From Halarcobacter sp. (lineage in GTDB: Bacteria; Campylobacterota; Campylobacteria; Campylobacterales; Arcobacteraceae), in contig NZ_OY780939.1 of the NCBI RefSeq assembly GCF_963675975.1, positions 2,232,001 through 2,296,000 of the forward strand: DNA of 64,000 nucleotides. The letters run 5' to 3'. Made by a program: the position numbers and the translations under genes. Under the pieces are notes generated by a model. It was not told the DNA's origin. It did not search any database and worked only from the letters and a program-made list of their open reading frames with translations. Below are positions 1-7,711 of the stretch, piece after piece. How positions within the stretch are numbered: position 1 is the stretch's first letter; each line of letters begins with the position of its first letter.

Positions 1-1
1 G

Positions 2-640
2 TATGGTGAAAAGCAAGAGAATGTATTCTATTACTTAACTACATTAAACGAAAACTATAAACAACCAGCTATGCCAGAGGGTGCTGTTGAAGGTATCTTA
101 AAAGGTATTTATAAATTAAAAGATGTAGAAGCTAAAAACAACTATAAAGTTAAACTACTTGGTTCAGGTTCTATTTTAGAGCAAGTTAGAGTTGCTTCTG
201 AAGTTTTAGCTAGTGAGTATGGTATTGCTTCAGAGCTTTATTCTGTAACTTCATACAATGAATTAGCAAGAGAAGCACAAGATGTAGAAAGATATAACTT
301 ATTACATATTGATGAAGAGGATAAAGTTCCTTTCGTACAAACTGCTCTTGATAGTGATGATGATACAGTTATTATCTCTGCAACAGATTATATTAAAGCA
401 TACTCTGAGCAATTGGCTCCATTTGTAAAAGGAACTTTTAAAGCTCTTGGTACTGATGGTTTCGGAAGATCTGATTCTAGAGCAAACTTAAGATCGTTCT
501 TTGAAGTTGATACAGACTTTATTGTATTTACTACTTTAGCTCAACTGGCTAAAAAAGGTAAGATTGAAAAATCTGTATTAGTTGATGCAATGAAAAAATA
601 CAACATTGATCCAGAAAAAATCAATCCATTAAAAGCGTAA
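2..640 (+). CDS. aceE: Pyruvate dehydrogenase E1 component, C-terminal part
   Basis: The reading frame is open from base 2 to the stop at 638-640, so this is the 3' end of a gene that begins outside the window. The visible 212 residues contain the ENYKQPAMPEGAVEGILKG stretch typical of homodimeric (AceE-type) E1, followed by the C-terminal transketolase-like domain with GFGRSDSRANLRSFFEVD. E1 decarboxylates pyruvate with thiamine diphosphate and acetylates the lipoyl groups of E2. It lies 10 bp upstream of aceF, consistent with an aceE-aceF-lpdA operon. The family assignment is firm. The N-terminus and thiamine site cannot be seen. Confidence 0.95.
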   Translation, partial: YGEKQENVFYYLTTLNENYKQPAMPEGAVEGILKGIYKLKDVEAKNNYKVKLLGSGSILEQVRVASEVLASEYGIASELYSVTSYNELAREAQDVERYNLLHIDEEDKVPFVQTALDSDDDTVIISATDYIKAYSEQLAPFVKGTFKALGTDGFGRSDSRANLRSFFEVDTDFIVFTTLAQLAKKGKIEKSVLVDAMKKYNIDPEKINPLKA

Positions 641-650
641 GGGGTAATTG

Positions 651-2378
651 ATGAGTAAAATTGTAGATATTTTTATTCCTGATTTAGGGGCTGATAAAGA
701 CGTTGATTTAATTGACATTATGGTTAATGTTGGAGATACAGTTGAAGAGGAAGATGGACTTATAACTCTTGAGACTGAAAAAGCATCTATGGATGTACCA
801 ACAACACATGGTGGAGTTATTAAAGAGATTCTTGTAAAAGTTGGTGATAAAGTAAATTCTGGTGATTTAATCGCTAAAGTTGAAGTTGAAGAAGAGGGTG
901 TATCTGAAGCACCAGCTGCAGAACCTGCAAAAGCGGAAACTCCAGCTCCTACAACTTCTGCACCTGCAACTGAATCTACTGATTCTTCAGCACCAATGGA
1001 TTTAAAATCAGCAGAAGATGAATTAAAAGCTATTTCAGCATCTGGTGCTGAAATCTCTTGTCAGTTTGTAAATGAGCAAACTATTTGTTCAGTAGTTGAA
1101 GAGGTTTATATTCCTGATTTAGGTGCTGACAAAGATGTTGATTTAATCGATGTTATGGTTTCTGTTGGTGATACAGTAGAACTAGATGATGGATTAATCA
1201 CACTTGAAACAGAAAAAGCATCTATGGATGTTCCTGCACCATTTGCTGGTGAAATTTTAGAACTGTTTGTAAAAGCAGGAGATAAAGTAAATTCAGGTGA
1301 TTTAATCGCTAAGATGGTTAAAACTGTTGTTATGGAAAGTAAAGTTCCAACTCCAGCAAAAGCAGCACCAGCTCCAGCACCTGAGAAAAAAGAGGAAAAA
1401 GCACCTGCAACTGTTCAAGCAGCAGCTGCTAGTGTAACAGCTGAGAGTTCAACTGTACTTCAAGAAAAATCTAAAAAAGTATATGCTTCTCCATCAGTTA
1501 GAAGACTTGCACGTGAGTTTGGTGTTGATTTAGGTTTTGTAAAAGGTAGTGGTAGAAAAGGAAGAATCCTTAAAGATGATGTTAAAGCTTATGTAAAAGA
1601 GCAATTAAATAAACCTGCAGTTGCAGCTGGTGGAACTGGTCTTGGATTTGCCTTCCCTGAGCTTAAAGAGGTTGATTTCTCACAATTTGGTGAGATTGAA
1701 ACTGTTGAACTTAGCAGAATTCAAAAAATCTCTGGACCATCATTACACAGAAACTGGGTTTCTATGCCTCACGTTACTCAATTTGATGAAACAGATATTA
1801 CAGAAATGGAAGAGTTTAGAAAAGCTCAAAATGCAATTGCAGATGGATTTAAATTATCTCCACTTGTATTTGTTGTTAAAGCTGTTGCAAAAGCACTTGC
1901 AATTCATCCTAAATTTAACGCATCATTAACTCCTGATGGTCAATCATTAGTTATGAAAAAATATTTCCATATTGGTGTTGCTGTTGATACTCCAAATGGT
2001 CTTGTAGTTCCTGTTATCAAAGATGCAGATAAAAAAGGATTTAAAGAGATTGCTCTTGAGTTAGCTGATTTATCTCAAAAAGCAAGAGATGGAAAACTAA
2101 AAGCAACTGATATGCAAGGTGCAAGTTTCACTATCTCATCTTTAGGTGGAATTGGTGGTACATACTTTACTCCAATTATCAATGCACCTGAAGTTGCAAT
2201 TTTAGGATTATCTAAATCACAAATGAAACCAGTATGGAACGGTGAAGAGTTTGCACCAAGACTTATGTTACCATTATCATTATCTTATGACCACAAAGTT
2301 ATTGATGGTGCAGATGGAGCAAGATTTACAACTACATTATCACAATTATTAAGTGATATTAGATTGTTAAGTCTATAA
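651..2378 (+). CDS. aceF: Dihydrolipoamide acetyltransferase (PDH E2) with two lipoyl domains
   Basis: E2 core of the pyruvate dehydrogenase complex; it moves acetyl groups from E1 to CoA on swinging lipoyl arms. The 575-residue product has lipoyl domain 1 (about 1-80, lipoyl Lys44 in ETEKASM), an Ala/Pro linker, lipoyl domain 2 (about 150-225, again ETEKASM), a second Ala/Pro linker, a peripheral subunit-binding domain (about 276-315, SPSVRRLAREFGVDL) and the catalytic acyltransferase domain (about 345-575). The catalytic HxxxDG motif appears as DHKVIDGADG near 546-551. I chose ATG 651 rather than the in-frame TTG at 648, because the AAGGGG ribosome site at 639-644 is better spaced for it. 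The linker segment about 115-148 contains non-repetitive sequence with two Cys, which is unusual for a flexible linker. Confidence 0.96.
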   Translation: MSKIVDIFIPDLGADKDVDLIDIMVNVGDTVEEEDGLITLETEKASMDVPTTHGGVIKEILVKVGDKVNSGDLIAKVEVEEEGVSEAPAAEPAKAETPAPTTSAPATESTDSSAPMDLKSAEDELKAISASGAEISCQFVNEQTICSVVEEVYIPDLGADKDVDLIDVMVSVGDTVELDDGLITLETEKASMDVPAPFAGEILELFVKAGDKVNSGDLIAKMVKTVVMESKVPTPAKAAPAPAPEKKEEKAPATVQAAAASVTAESSTVLQEKSKKVYASPSVRRLAREFGVDLGFVKGSGRKGRILKDDVKAYVKEQLNKPAVAAGGTGLGFAFPELKEVDFSQFGEIETVELSRIQKISGPSLHRNWVSMPHVTQFDETDITEMEEFRKAQNAIADGFKLSPLVFVVKAVAKALAIHPKFNASLTPDGQSLVMKKYFHIGVAVDTPNGLVVPVIKDADKKGFKEIALELADLSQKARDGKLKATDMQGASFTISSLGGIGGTYFTPIINAPEVAILGLSKSQMKPVWNGEEFAPRLMLPLSLSYDHKVIDGADGARFTTTLSQLLSDIRLLSL

Positions 2379-2387
2379 GGAGTTAGA

Positions 2388-2630
2388 ATGGGAAAAATTG
2401 TAGATATTGTTATTCCTGATTTAGGCGCAGATAAAGATGTAGATTTAATCGATGTTATGGTTGCTGTTGGAGATACAGTTGAAGAGGAAGATGGACTTAT
2501 CACTCTTGAAACAGAAAAAGCATCTATGGACGTACCAACTACACATGGTGGAGTTATTAAAGAGATTCTTGTGAAAGTTGGAGATAAAGTAAACTCTGGT
2601 GATTTAATTGCTAGAGTTGAAGTTGAAGAG
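2388..2630 (+). repeat. Lipoyl-domain coding repeat (second copy of 651-893)
   Basis: The first 80 codons of lpdA closely match the first 80 codons of aceF at both protein and DNA level. Two uninterrupted identical stretches of about 30 or more bases cover the region around the lipoyl lysine and the VIKEIL segment. The second lipoyl domain of aceF (about 1100-1325) is a more distant third copy. Identity at silent sites suggests recent duplication or ongoing gene conversion. Confidence 0.85.
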
Positions 2631-4151
2631 GAAGCAGCAGCGGAAGCTCCTGCTCCTAAAACAGAAGCTCCAAAAGCAGCACCAGCTAAACCAGCTCCTA
2701 CTTCTACTGATACTAGTGGAGCAGGGGAAGTTAAAGGTCAAGTACTAGTTATAGGTGCAGGTCCTGGTGGATATTCTGCTGCATTTAGATGTGCTGACTT
2801 AGGTCTTGATACTGTTTTAGTTGAGAGACACGATACTTTAGGTGGGGTTTGTTTAAATGTTGGATGTATTCCATCAAAAGCACTTTTACACGTAGCTAAA
2901 GTTATAGAAGAAGCTGAGCATATTAACCATGCTGGTATCAAATTTGCTAAACCTGAGATTGATTTACCAGGTGTTGCAGCATACAAAAGTGGAGTTGTAA
3001 AAAGACTTACTGATGGACTTGCTGGTATGGCGAAAATGAGAAATGTAAAAGTTATCCAAGGTACTGCAAGTTTTATTGATGAAAACTCTGTTGTTGTAAA
3101 TCATACAAAAGATGATGGAAAAACAGTTGTTAAATTTGATAGTTGTATTATTGCTGCTGGGTCTCAAAGTTCTAAAATGTCATTTATCCCTCATGAAGAC
3201 CCAAGAATTTGGGATTCTACAAATGCATTAGAGGTAAAAGAAGTACCTAAGAAAATGCTTATCATGGGTGGTGGTATCATCGGACTTGAGATGGGTACTG
3301 TTTACCAAAAATTAGGTTCTGAAGTTGATGTTGTAATCAGAGGACCTCAAGTTATGACTGGAACTGATAAAGATATCGTTAAGGTATATACAAAAGCAAA
3401 TGAAGAGAGATTTAACTTTATGTTTAAAACTCAAACTCAAGCTATTATCCCTAAAGAAGATGGTATCTATGTTGAGTTCAAAGGTGATAACGCACCAGCA
3501 CCAAAAACTTATGATGCAGTTTTAGTTGCTATGGGAAGATCTCCAAATGGTCTTAAAATAGGTCTTGAAAATACTGGTATTGAAGTTGATGAAAAAGGAT
3601 TTATCTCAGTTGATAATCAAATGAGAACAAAAGTTCCTCATATCTTCGCTATTGGTGATATCATTGGTGGACCAATGTTAGCACACAAAGCAGTACATGA
3701 AGGACATGTGGCAGCAGAAGTTATTGCAGGTCACAAAGTATTCTTTGAACCAAAACAAATTCCAGGAATTGCATATACATTCCCAGAAATTGCAACTGCT
3801 GGTATGAGTGAAATTGATGCAAAAGAAGCTGGAATCAACTATGAAGTTTCTTCATTCCCTTGGTCTGCTTCAGGTAGAGCAATCGCTTCTGATGTATCAG
3901 GTGCAGGTATGACTAAACTTATCTTCGATAAAGATACACACCAACTAATTGGTGGAGCAATCGTAGGAGATAACGCTGGAGAACTACTAGGAGAAATCTC
4001 ACTAGCGCTAGAGATGGATTGTGATGCAGAAGATATTGGATTAACAATTCACGCTCACCCAACATTACATGAGTCTGTAGGTATGTGTGCAGAGATATTC
4101 CACGGGAGTATTACTGACTTGCCTAATGCGAAGGCTGTTAAGAAGAAATAG
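2388..4151 (+). CDS. lpdA: Dihydrolipoamide dehydrogenase (E3) with N-terminal lipoyl domain
   Basis: Re-oxidises dihydrolipoyl groups using FAD and NAD+. The 587-residue product begins with a lipoyl domain (1-80, Lys44 in ETEKASM) and an Ala/Pro linker (about 82-118). The flavoprotein follows: FAD loop GAGPGGYSAA near 123, redox-active disulfide CLNVGCIPSK near 155-160, NAD loop GGGIIGLEMG, second FAD motif AIGDIIGGPMLAH, and catalytic HAHPTLHE near 555. About 110 residues are extra compared with a plain E3. Lipoyl-fused E3 proteins are known in several proteobacteria. The ATG has an AAGGAG site beginning in the aceF stop, 9 bp after that gene, so it is the third gene of the operon. Confidence 0.96.
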   Translation: MGKIVDIVIPDLGADKDVDLIDVMVAVGDTVEEEDGLITLETEKASMDVPTTHGGVIKEILVKVGDKVNSGDLIARVEVEEEAAAEAPAPKTEAPKAAPAKPAPTSTDTSGAGEVKGQVLVIGAGPGGYSAAFRCADLGLDTVLVERHDTLGGVCLNVGCIPSKALLHVAKVIEEAEHINHAGIKFAKPEIDLPGVAAYKSGVVKRLTDGLAGMAKMRNVKVIQGTASFIDENSVVVNHTKDDGKTVVKFDSCIIAAGSQSSKMSFIPHEDPRIWDSTNALEVKEVPKKMLIMGGGIIGLEMGTVYQKLGSEVDVVIRGPQVMTGTDKDIVKVYTKANEERFNFMFKTQTQAIIPKEDGIYVEFKGDNAPAPKTYDAVLVAMGRSPNGLKIGLENTGIEVDEKGFISVDNQMRTKVPHIFAIGDIIGGPMLAHKAVHEGHVAAEVIAGHKVFFEPKQIPGIAYTFPEIATAGMSEIDAKEAGINYEVSSFPWSASGRAIASDVSGAGMTKLIFDKDTHQLIGGAIVGDNAGELLGEISLALEMDCDAEDIGLTIHAHPTLHESVGMCAEIFHGSITDLPNAKAVKKK

Positions 4152-4180
4152 TTTTTTAAACTGTTTTGGAAATAAATGAA

Positions 4181-4207
4181 ACCCATCTTCTTTTTTAGAA
4201 GGTGGGT
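4181..4207. terminator. Hairpin after the pdh operon
   Basis: A 10-bp stem (ACCCATCTTC / GAAGGTGGGT, one G-T pair) with a 7-base T-rich loop lies between lpdA and the convergent gene at 4286-5179. Neither side is followed by a long T run, so this is a hairpin in the right place rather than a textbook terminator. Confidence 0.45.
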
Positions 4208-4285
4208 AACGTTTAAAATGGCCAATGAATTGCCTGCAGGGTAATTTATTGGCTCCACTGATTTATTAGACAATTTATCTTCATT

Positions 4286-5179
4286 TTACTCTGATTTGTT
4301 TTCAATTTGTTTAATTTGAGAAGTAATAACATCTAAATTCTTGTAATCAGGAAATAGATTTTTAATTTTTTCTGGAGCCATTAGAGATGGATGCACTTCA
4401 GCACCATCTTGTATTAATTTCGCAAAGGTTTTTATTGTTGATTTCAGTCTTTCAAGTTGTTCATGTTCTATACTATCAAAATGTTTGTCTAATATAGCTT
4501 GAGCTTCATTTTCTATCAGCATATTTGTCATTTTCTTTTGACTATCAAGTATATCTTCTAAACTCTCATTCTTAATTTCCATACTTTTAACAGTTTGCTC
4601 TAATAATTTATTTTCATTAAATTTTTTTGAAATAACAGCTGCAGACCATGCTATACTTGAAATTAATGCTACAGCTGCTTGAGTACCTAAAAAAAGTTCA
4701 AGCCAAAAAGAACCAAATTCCCAATGATTTATTTTTAAAGTTCCATTAATATCTTCATTTATAATAACTTGTGAAATTGATTTTTGAAAAGTTGCCATTG
4801 TTTTAATTAATGAATCAAAATCAAGTGGCTCTGGAAGCTTTATACTAATTGATTGTTCATTAGATTTTGGTAGTAATTTTTTAAAAACTAATTGTAGTGA
4901 CTGAGCACTATCGATAAGATACTTTGCTTTATTATAGATATCAAGTGCTTCTTTTTTAGGTAACGTTAATTGACGGTGAGTTGTTTGATAGAGTTTTGAT
5001 TGTTTTATATAGTCGATTTCATCTTTATAAATATCTATAATTTCTATAGTTTCCAAAAAAAATTTAAATGAATCAATATTTATTAATTCAGGACTAGATA
5101 AGTGTAGGTTTTGTATATCAAGTCTTACATTATTTAATTCAATATCTTCTAAAATCTTTTCAATTTCTTTTAATCTCAT
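4286..5179 (-). CDS. Unrecognised protein with hydrophobic segment and coiled coil
   Basis: I do not recognise this 297-residue protein. It is rich in Glu, Lys, Ile and Leu. The first 150 residues look helical and soluble. A strongly hydrophobic stretch at about 155-185 (FWLELFLGTQAAVALISSIAW) could be one membrane span or hairpin. The C-terminal third is charged and heptad-like (KNESLEDILDSQKKMTNMLIENE). No catalytic motif was seen. The start at 5179 has an AAGGGAAC-like site. It is monocistronic, convergent to lpdA, and borders an AT-rich region with transposase remains and a toxin-antitoxin pair, so an accessory or defence role is possible but not shown. Confidence 0.6.
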   Translation of the reverse strand: MRLKEIEKILEDIELNNVRLDIQNLHLSSPELINIDSFKFFLETIEIIDIYKDEIDYIKQSKLYQTTHRQLTLPKKEALDIYNKAKYLIDSAQSLQLVFKKLLPKSNEQSISIKLPEPLDFDSLIKTMATFQKSISQVIINEDINGTLKINHWEFGSFWLELFLGTQAAVALISSIAWSAAVISKKFNENKLLEQTVKSMEIKNESLEDILDSQKKMTNMLIENEAQAILDKHFDSIEHEQLERLKSTIKTFAKLIQDGAEVHPSLMAPEKIKNLFPDYKNLDVITSQIKQIENKSE

Positions 5180-5493
5180 ATGTTCCCTTCAATTTTATAT
5201 ATAACTAATTATTATTAATAATACATTATATATAAATAATATATAAAAACATCTAATATCTTAACATTAAAACGTAAAGATATTAACTCAATTAAGTATT
5301 AAATAATATCAAAAGATATGCAATTATCTATGTTAGTTGTTAAGGTATATTTTAATATCTTGTCATTTTGTATGACTATTGGATGAAAATTTGATAGTTT
5401 AATAAAGTGATAAATATATATGTTGTGCTTGGGTTGAACTATTATCAAAATATTTGAGTATAAATAAACTTTTACTGTACCTCTTGGCTTTCT
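5180..5493. other. AT-rich intergenic stretch
   Basis: About 310 bp, very AT-rich, with no convincing gene on either strand. It must hold the promoter of the gene ending at 4286. I see no repeats or RNA structure I can defend here. Confidence 0.5.
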
Positions 5494-5617
5494 CAACTTT
5501 CTTTTGTGGAAAAGAAAGTTGCAAAGAAGCCATCCCTCAAAGTTTCGAAGCCGAAGGTTCCCTCGTTTATTATTTATTGTTTCTGTTTTGTAAAACAATA
5601 AATAAACACTCGGCTTC
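5494..5617. repeat. Hairpin-rich intergenic element
   Basis: Two strong inverted repeats sit side by side. The first is a perfect 12-bp stem with a GTGG loop (5494-5505 with 5510-5521). The second is a long arm: GAAGCCGA at 5547-5554 pairs with TCGGCTTC at 5610-5617, and inside it a perfect 12-bp stem (5571-5582 with 5593-5604). It resembles REP- or MITE-like dispersed intergenic repeats. Copy number in the genome cannot be judged from one window. A 76-residue open frame crossing it is not believable as a gene. Confidence 0.65.
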
Positions 5618-5655
5618 TCAAATGTGGGAAAGTGGGATATTCACCTTTGCATTTT

Positions 5656-5808
5656 TTAATACCATTTTATTTGAATTGGTGTAATACTCAATAAGTATTT
5701 TAAAAGTTCATGGCTAGTGTATTTTAGTCCAGAAATTAAATCTAAATCATTTATTGGAATATAAACATTAATTGTTGACTTACTTACGTCTAATCCGATA
5801 GAATACAT
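5656..5808 (-). pseudogene. IS110-family transposase, N-terminal stump
   Basis: Reading leftward from ATG 5808-5806, the product starts MYSIGLDVSKSTINVYIPIN. GLDVSK carries the first Asp of the DEDD (RuvC-like) transposases of the IS110/IS1111 family. Family resemblance stops after about 24 codons; the frame then runs through unrelated sequence to a stop at 5656. The RuvC remainder and the serine-containing C-terminal domain are absent, so the gene is dead by deletion. An AAGG motif lies 8 bp before the ATG. Confidence 0.75.
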
Positions 5809-6120
5809 TTCTTGAACCTTTATTTTAGTATAAAGAGTTCGTTAGGGTAGGATTTCTCCTACCTGATAATTATTATACAAACTTTAGACTTATAAAATAC
5901 GAACTAGTTATAAAACTGTTCTTGTTGCCACTCAAATTTAAAGTATAACTATCAAACTCGCCATCAAGCTAATTATAAATTATTTTTTATAATTGCTTTA
6001 GTTCCGCAACGATATATTATCTTTCAAACTCTTTGGAAATATATTAACTATATTCCCTTAAATGTATTATATAAGTTCCGCAAGGCAGGAAATAATTAGA
6101 AAACTGTAGGGAACTTTAGC
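5809..6120 (-). ncRNA. Possible remnant of IS110 5' noncoding region (bridge RNA)
   Basis: About 310 bp of noncoding DNA lies upstream of the transposase stump, in its orientation. In IS110-group elements the bridge RNA that guides recombination is transcribed from the region upstream of the transposase. Visible structure: a perfect 9-bp stem (5971-5979 with 5986-5994); a 7-bp GGTAGGA/TCCTACC stem (5846-5852 with 5857-5863); a 10-base direct repeat AGTTCCGCAA at 6000-6009 and 6074-6083; and a minus-strand TATAAT at 6071-6066 that could start an RNA of about 250 nt. The RNA identity is inference from position and structure only. It could also be decayed noncoding DNA. Confidence 0.35.
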
Positions 6121-6134
6121 TTTAACAACGCGTC

Positions 6135-6224
6135 TGGTGGCTTTTTACCTTACTTTTTGCCACCAAAAAGGAAGAAAGCGTACTCACTTTGTGAGTACAA
6201 GAGCAAAAGGAATGCAAGTTCCTT
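6135..6224. repeat. Three-hairpin intergenic repeat, copy 1
   Basis: Three hairpins in a row: TGGTGGC/GCCACCA (6135-6141 with 6159-6165, with an alternative CTTTTTG/CAAAAAG inside); a perfect 8-bp GTACTCAC/GTGAGTAC (6180-6187 with 6191-6198); and AAGGAA/TTCCTT (6207-6212 with 6219-6224). The same order, with similar sequence between hairpins (AAGAAAG before hairpin 2, CAAGAG after it), recurs at 7632-7704. The pair brackets the toxin-antitoxin genes. Confidence 0.7.
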
Positions 6225-6237
6225 AATGAATAAAAAA

Positions 6238-6266
6238 TTGACATTCTAACGATATTCATATATAAT
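6238..6266 (+). promoter_or_regulatory. Perfect consensus sigma-70 promoter for the toxin-antitoxin pair
   Basis: TTGACA at 6238-6243 and TATAAT at 6261-6266 are separated by exactly 17 bp and lie 21 bp upstream of the start codon at 6288. Both hexamers match the consensus fully. This is notable because Campylobacterota promoters usually have a good -10 but no conserved -35. Confidence 0.8.
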
Positions 6267-6287
6267 GTACTATTTAAAGGATATAAA

Positions 6288-6809
6288 ATGACACAAAAAC
6301 AGATTAGTAAATATTTAGACATACCAATAGCTACACTAAATGATTGGAAAAAAGAGAATAGTAATAGAAACAAATTATATCAACTTCTAATTAATCTTGA
6401 TGAAAAAGAAGTAGAAAAACTATGTCATAAAAAAACTAATCATAGATTTTTTCATATCCTAAATAGAAACATTAATGAAGATTCAAAATTTACCCAAAGC
6501 GATATCAAAAAAGCTTTTTCTAAAAAAGATTATCATGATGCAACTATCAAAGAACAAACTATTTATTCTAAATTTTTCAAAGAGCTTGAAGTAGGTGAGT
6601 TAGAAGAGTTCACAAAAGCTTTTAATGTGTCAAAAAGAGATATAAAAAGTATATATATTTCTTCTCCTTTTAGAAATCTAAAAGGTGTAGCAAAGGCTTG
6701 GGATAAAAGATTTAGATTAAAACACATTGATTTAAATAGTGAGAATAAAAAAGCTGTACCAATTGTATTACAAAATATTTTAAATAGAAAAAAACTAACA
6801 CATGTATGA
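6288..6809 (+). CDS. HTH protein, probable antitoxin of AbiEii-like pair
   Basis: A 173-residue basic protein. Residues 2-25 (TQKQISKYLDIPIATLNDWKK) form a helix-turn-helix resembling those of phage and IS regulators. The remainder (about 60-170) has no motif I know. It does not look like classical AbiEi antitoxins, which have an N-terminal winged helix and a larger C-terminal domain. Start ATG 6288 has AAAGGAT at the right spacing. It overlaps the downstream nucleotidyltransferase gene by 8 bp, so the two are translated as a pair, with the probable antitoxin first. By analogy with such pairs it likely represses its own promoter at 6238-6266. The role is inferred from position and the HTH. 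Confidence 0.65.
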   Translation: MTQKQISKYLDIPIATLNDWKKENSNRNKLYQLLINLDEKEVEKLCHKKTNHRFFHILNRNINEDSKFTQSDIKKAFSKKDYHDATIKEQTIYSKFFKELEVGELEEFTKAFNVSKRDIKSIYISSPFRNLKGVAKAWDKRFRLKHIDLNSENKKAVPIVLQNILNRKKLTHV

Positions 6810-7560
6810 TTTCTCAAAACAAAAAGCTATGCTTGAAGCGACACTTTTACTTCTAAGAGAGAATAATTTAGTAGATATTTCTGCTCTTGGTGGTGGAACA
6901 GCATTATCTTCTTATTATTGGAATCATAGATATTCAACAGATATTGATATTTTTATTTATGATAGAGATGATAAAAAACATTTATTGAAAGATACTAATT
7001 GGAGTGAAAGAGTTAAAGCTTCTATGGAAAATATTGGATATTCAGGAAACTTCATAAATCATCCTATATATTCAGAAATTAGTATTGATAAAGATTCAAA
7101 AATACAATTTTTTGATGTAATTAAGAAATCTAAAATACCATATAAAAAAGTTACTTTATGGGAAAATAATATCTTAATTGAAACTATAGAAGAGATTATT
7201 GCTAAAAAGATATATTATCGAGCAGATAAAGGTAATACAAGGGATTTATTTGATATTGCAGTAGCATTACATAAAGAACCTGATATTTTTACTAGAACAA
7301 GATTAAAAAAAGACAAAATTATTGCATTGTTTGAAACAGTATCTAATATAAATGATAAAGAAGAATTAAAAAGCTTATATTTAGAAGAGATAAAACAGAT
7401 GAATCCAAATAGTGAATATAGTTTTTTAGCTACAAATACTATTGAATATCTTTTTTTATTACTAGAAAATATTTGTGGAGCATTTGACATGGGATATGAG
7501 TTATCTAGTGAAGAGTATAAAGAAATAGAAGAGTACACTTATACTTCTTTAGAAAAATAA
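6802..7560 (+). CDS. AbiEii/AbiGii-family nucleotidyltransferase toxin
   Basis: A 252-residue protein with the family signature LGGGTALSSYYWNHRYSTDIDIF at about 30-53: a Gly-rich loop, a conserved Ser/Thr, and the DxD metal-binding pair of the DNA polymerase beta-type fold. Downstream it has the family pattern with ETIEEIIAKKIYYRADKGNTRDLFDI (about 128-153). Members include AbiEii (phage abortive infection) and MenT toxins, which transfer nucleotides onto tRNA or other targets. The start overlaps the HTH gene and lacks a good ribosome site of its own, suggesting translational coupling. Length is near the small end of the family. Target unknown. Confidence 0.82.
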   Translation: MYDFSKQKAMLEATLLLLRENNLVDISALGGGTALSSYYWNHRYSTDIDIFIYDRDDKKHLLKDTNWSERVKASMENIGYSGNFINHPIYSEISIDKDSKIQFFDVIKKSKIPYKKVTLWENNILIETIEEIIAKKIYYRADKGNTRDLFDIAVALHKEPDIFTRTRLKKDKIIALFETVSNINDKEELKSLYLEEIKQMNPNSEYSFLATNTIEYLFLLLENICGAFDMGYELSSEEYKEIEEYTYTSLEK

Positions 7561-7631
7561 TGTTCTAATCCTTATGTGTAATGCATTTTAATTAACAAAT
7601 CATTCTCAAAAACCTTTTTCTGTGCTTTATG

Positions 7632-7704
7632 TACTTTTTACAACTAAAAAGTAAGAAAGTGGACTCACCCCGTGAGTTCAAGAGATATTAGGAGTGCAAA
7701 CTCT
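7632..7704. repeat. Three-hairpin intergenic repeat, copy 2
   Basis: Same layout as 6135-6224: TACTTTTT/AAAAAGTA (7632-7639 with 7646-7653), then GACTCAC/GTGAGTT with a CCC loop (7662-7668 with 7672-7678), then GAGT/ACTC around GCAA (7692-7695 with 7700-7703). Sequence between the hairpins is clearly related to the first copy. It ends next to the thioesterase stop codon, so it may now also act as that gene's 3' end. Confidence 0.65.
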
Positions 7705-7711
7705 AAAAACC

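Noticed and set aside
651-2630. Assembly artefact behind the duplicated lipoyl sequence
   Set aside because: The copies differ at scattered silent and coding positions and sit in correct, different protein contexts, so a collapsed or duplicated assembly is unlikely.
5454-5684. A 76-residue plus-strand ORF
   Set aside because: It runs through the nested hairpins and the transposase stump in the other direction, with no ribosome site and no protein-like composition.
4160-7710. Prophage or complete genomic island
   Set aside because: No integrase, phage structural gene, tRNA target or flanking attachment repeats; only a transposase fragment, small repeats and a toxin-antitoxin pair.
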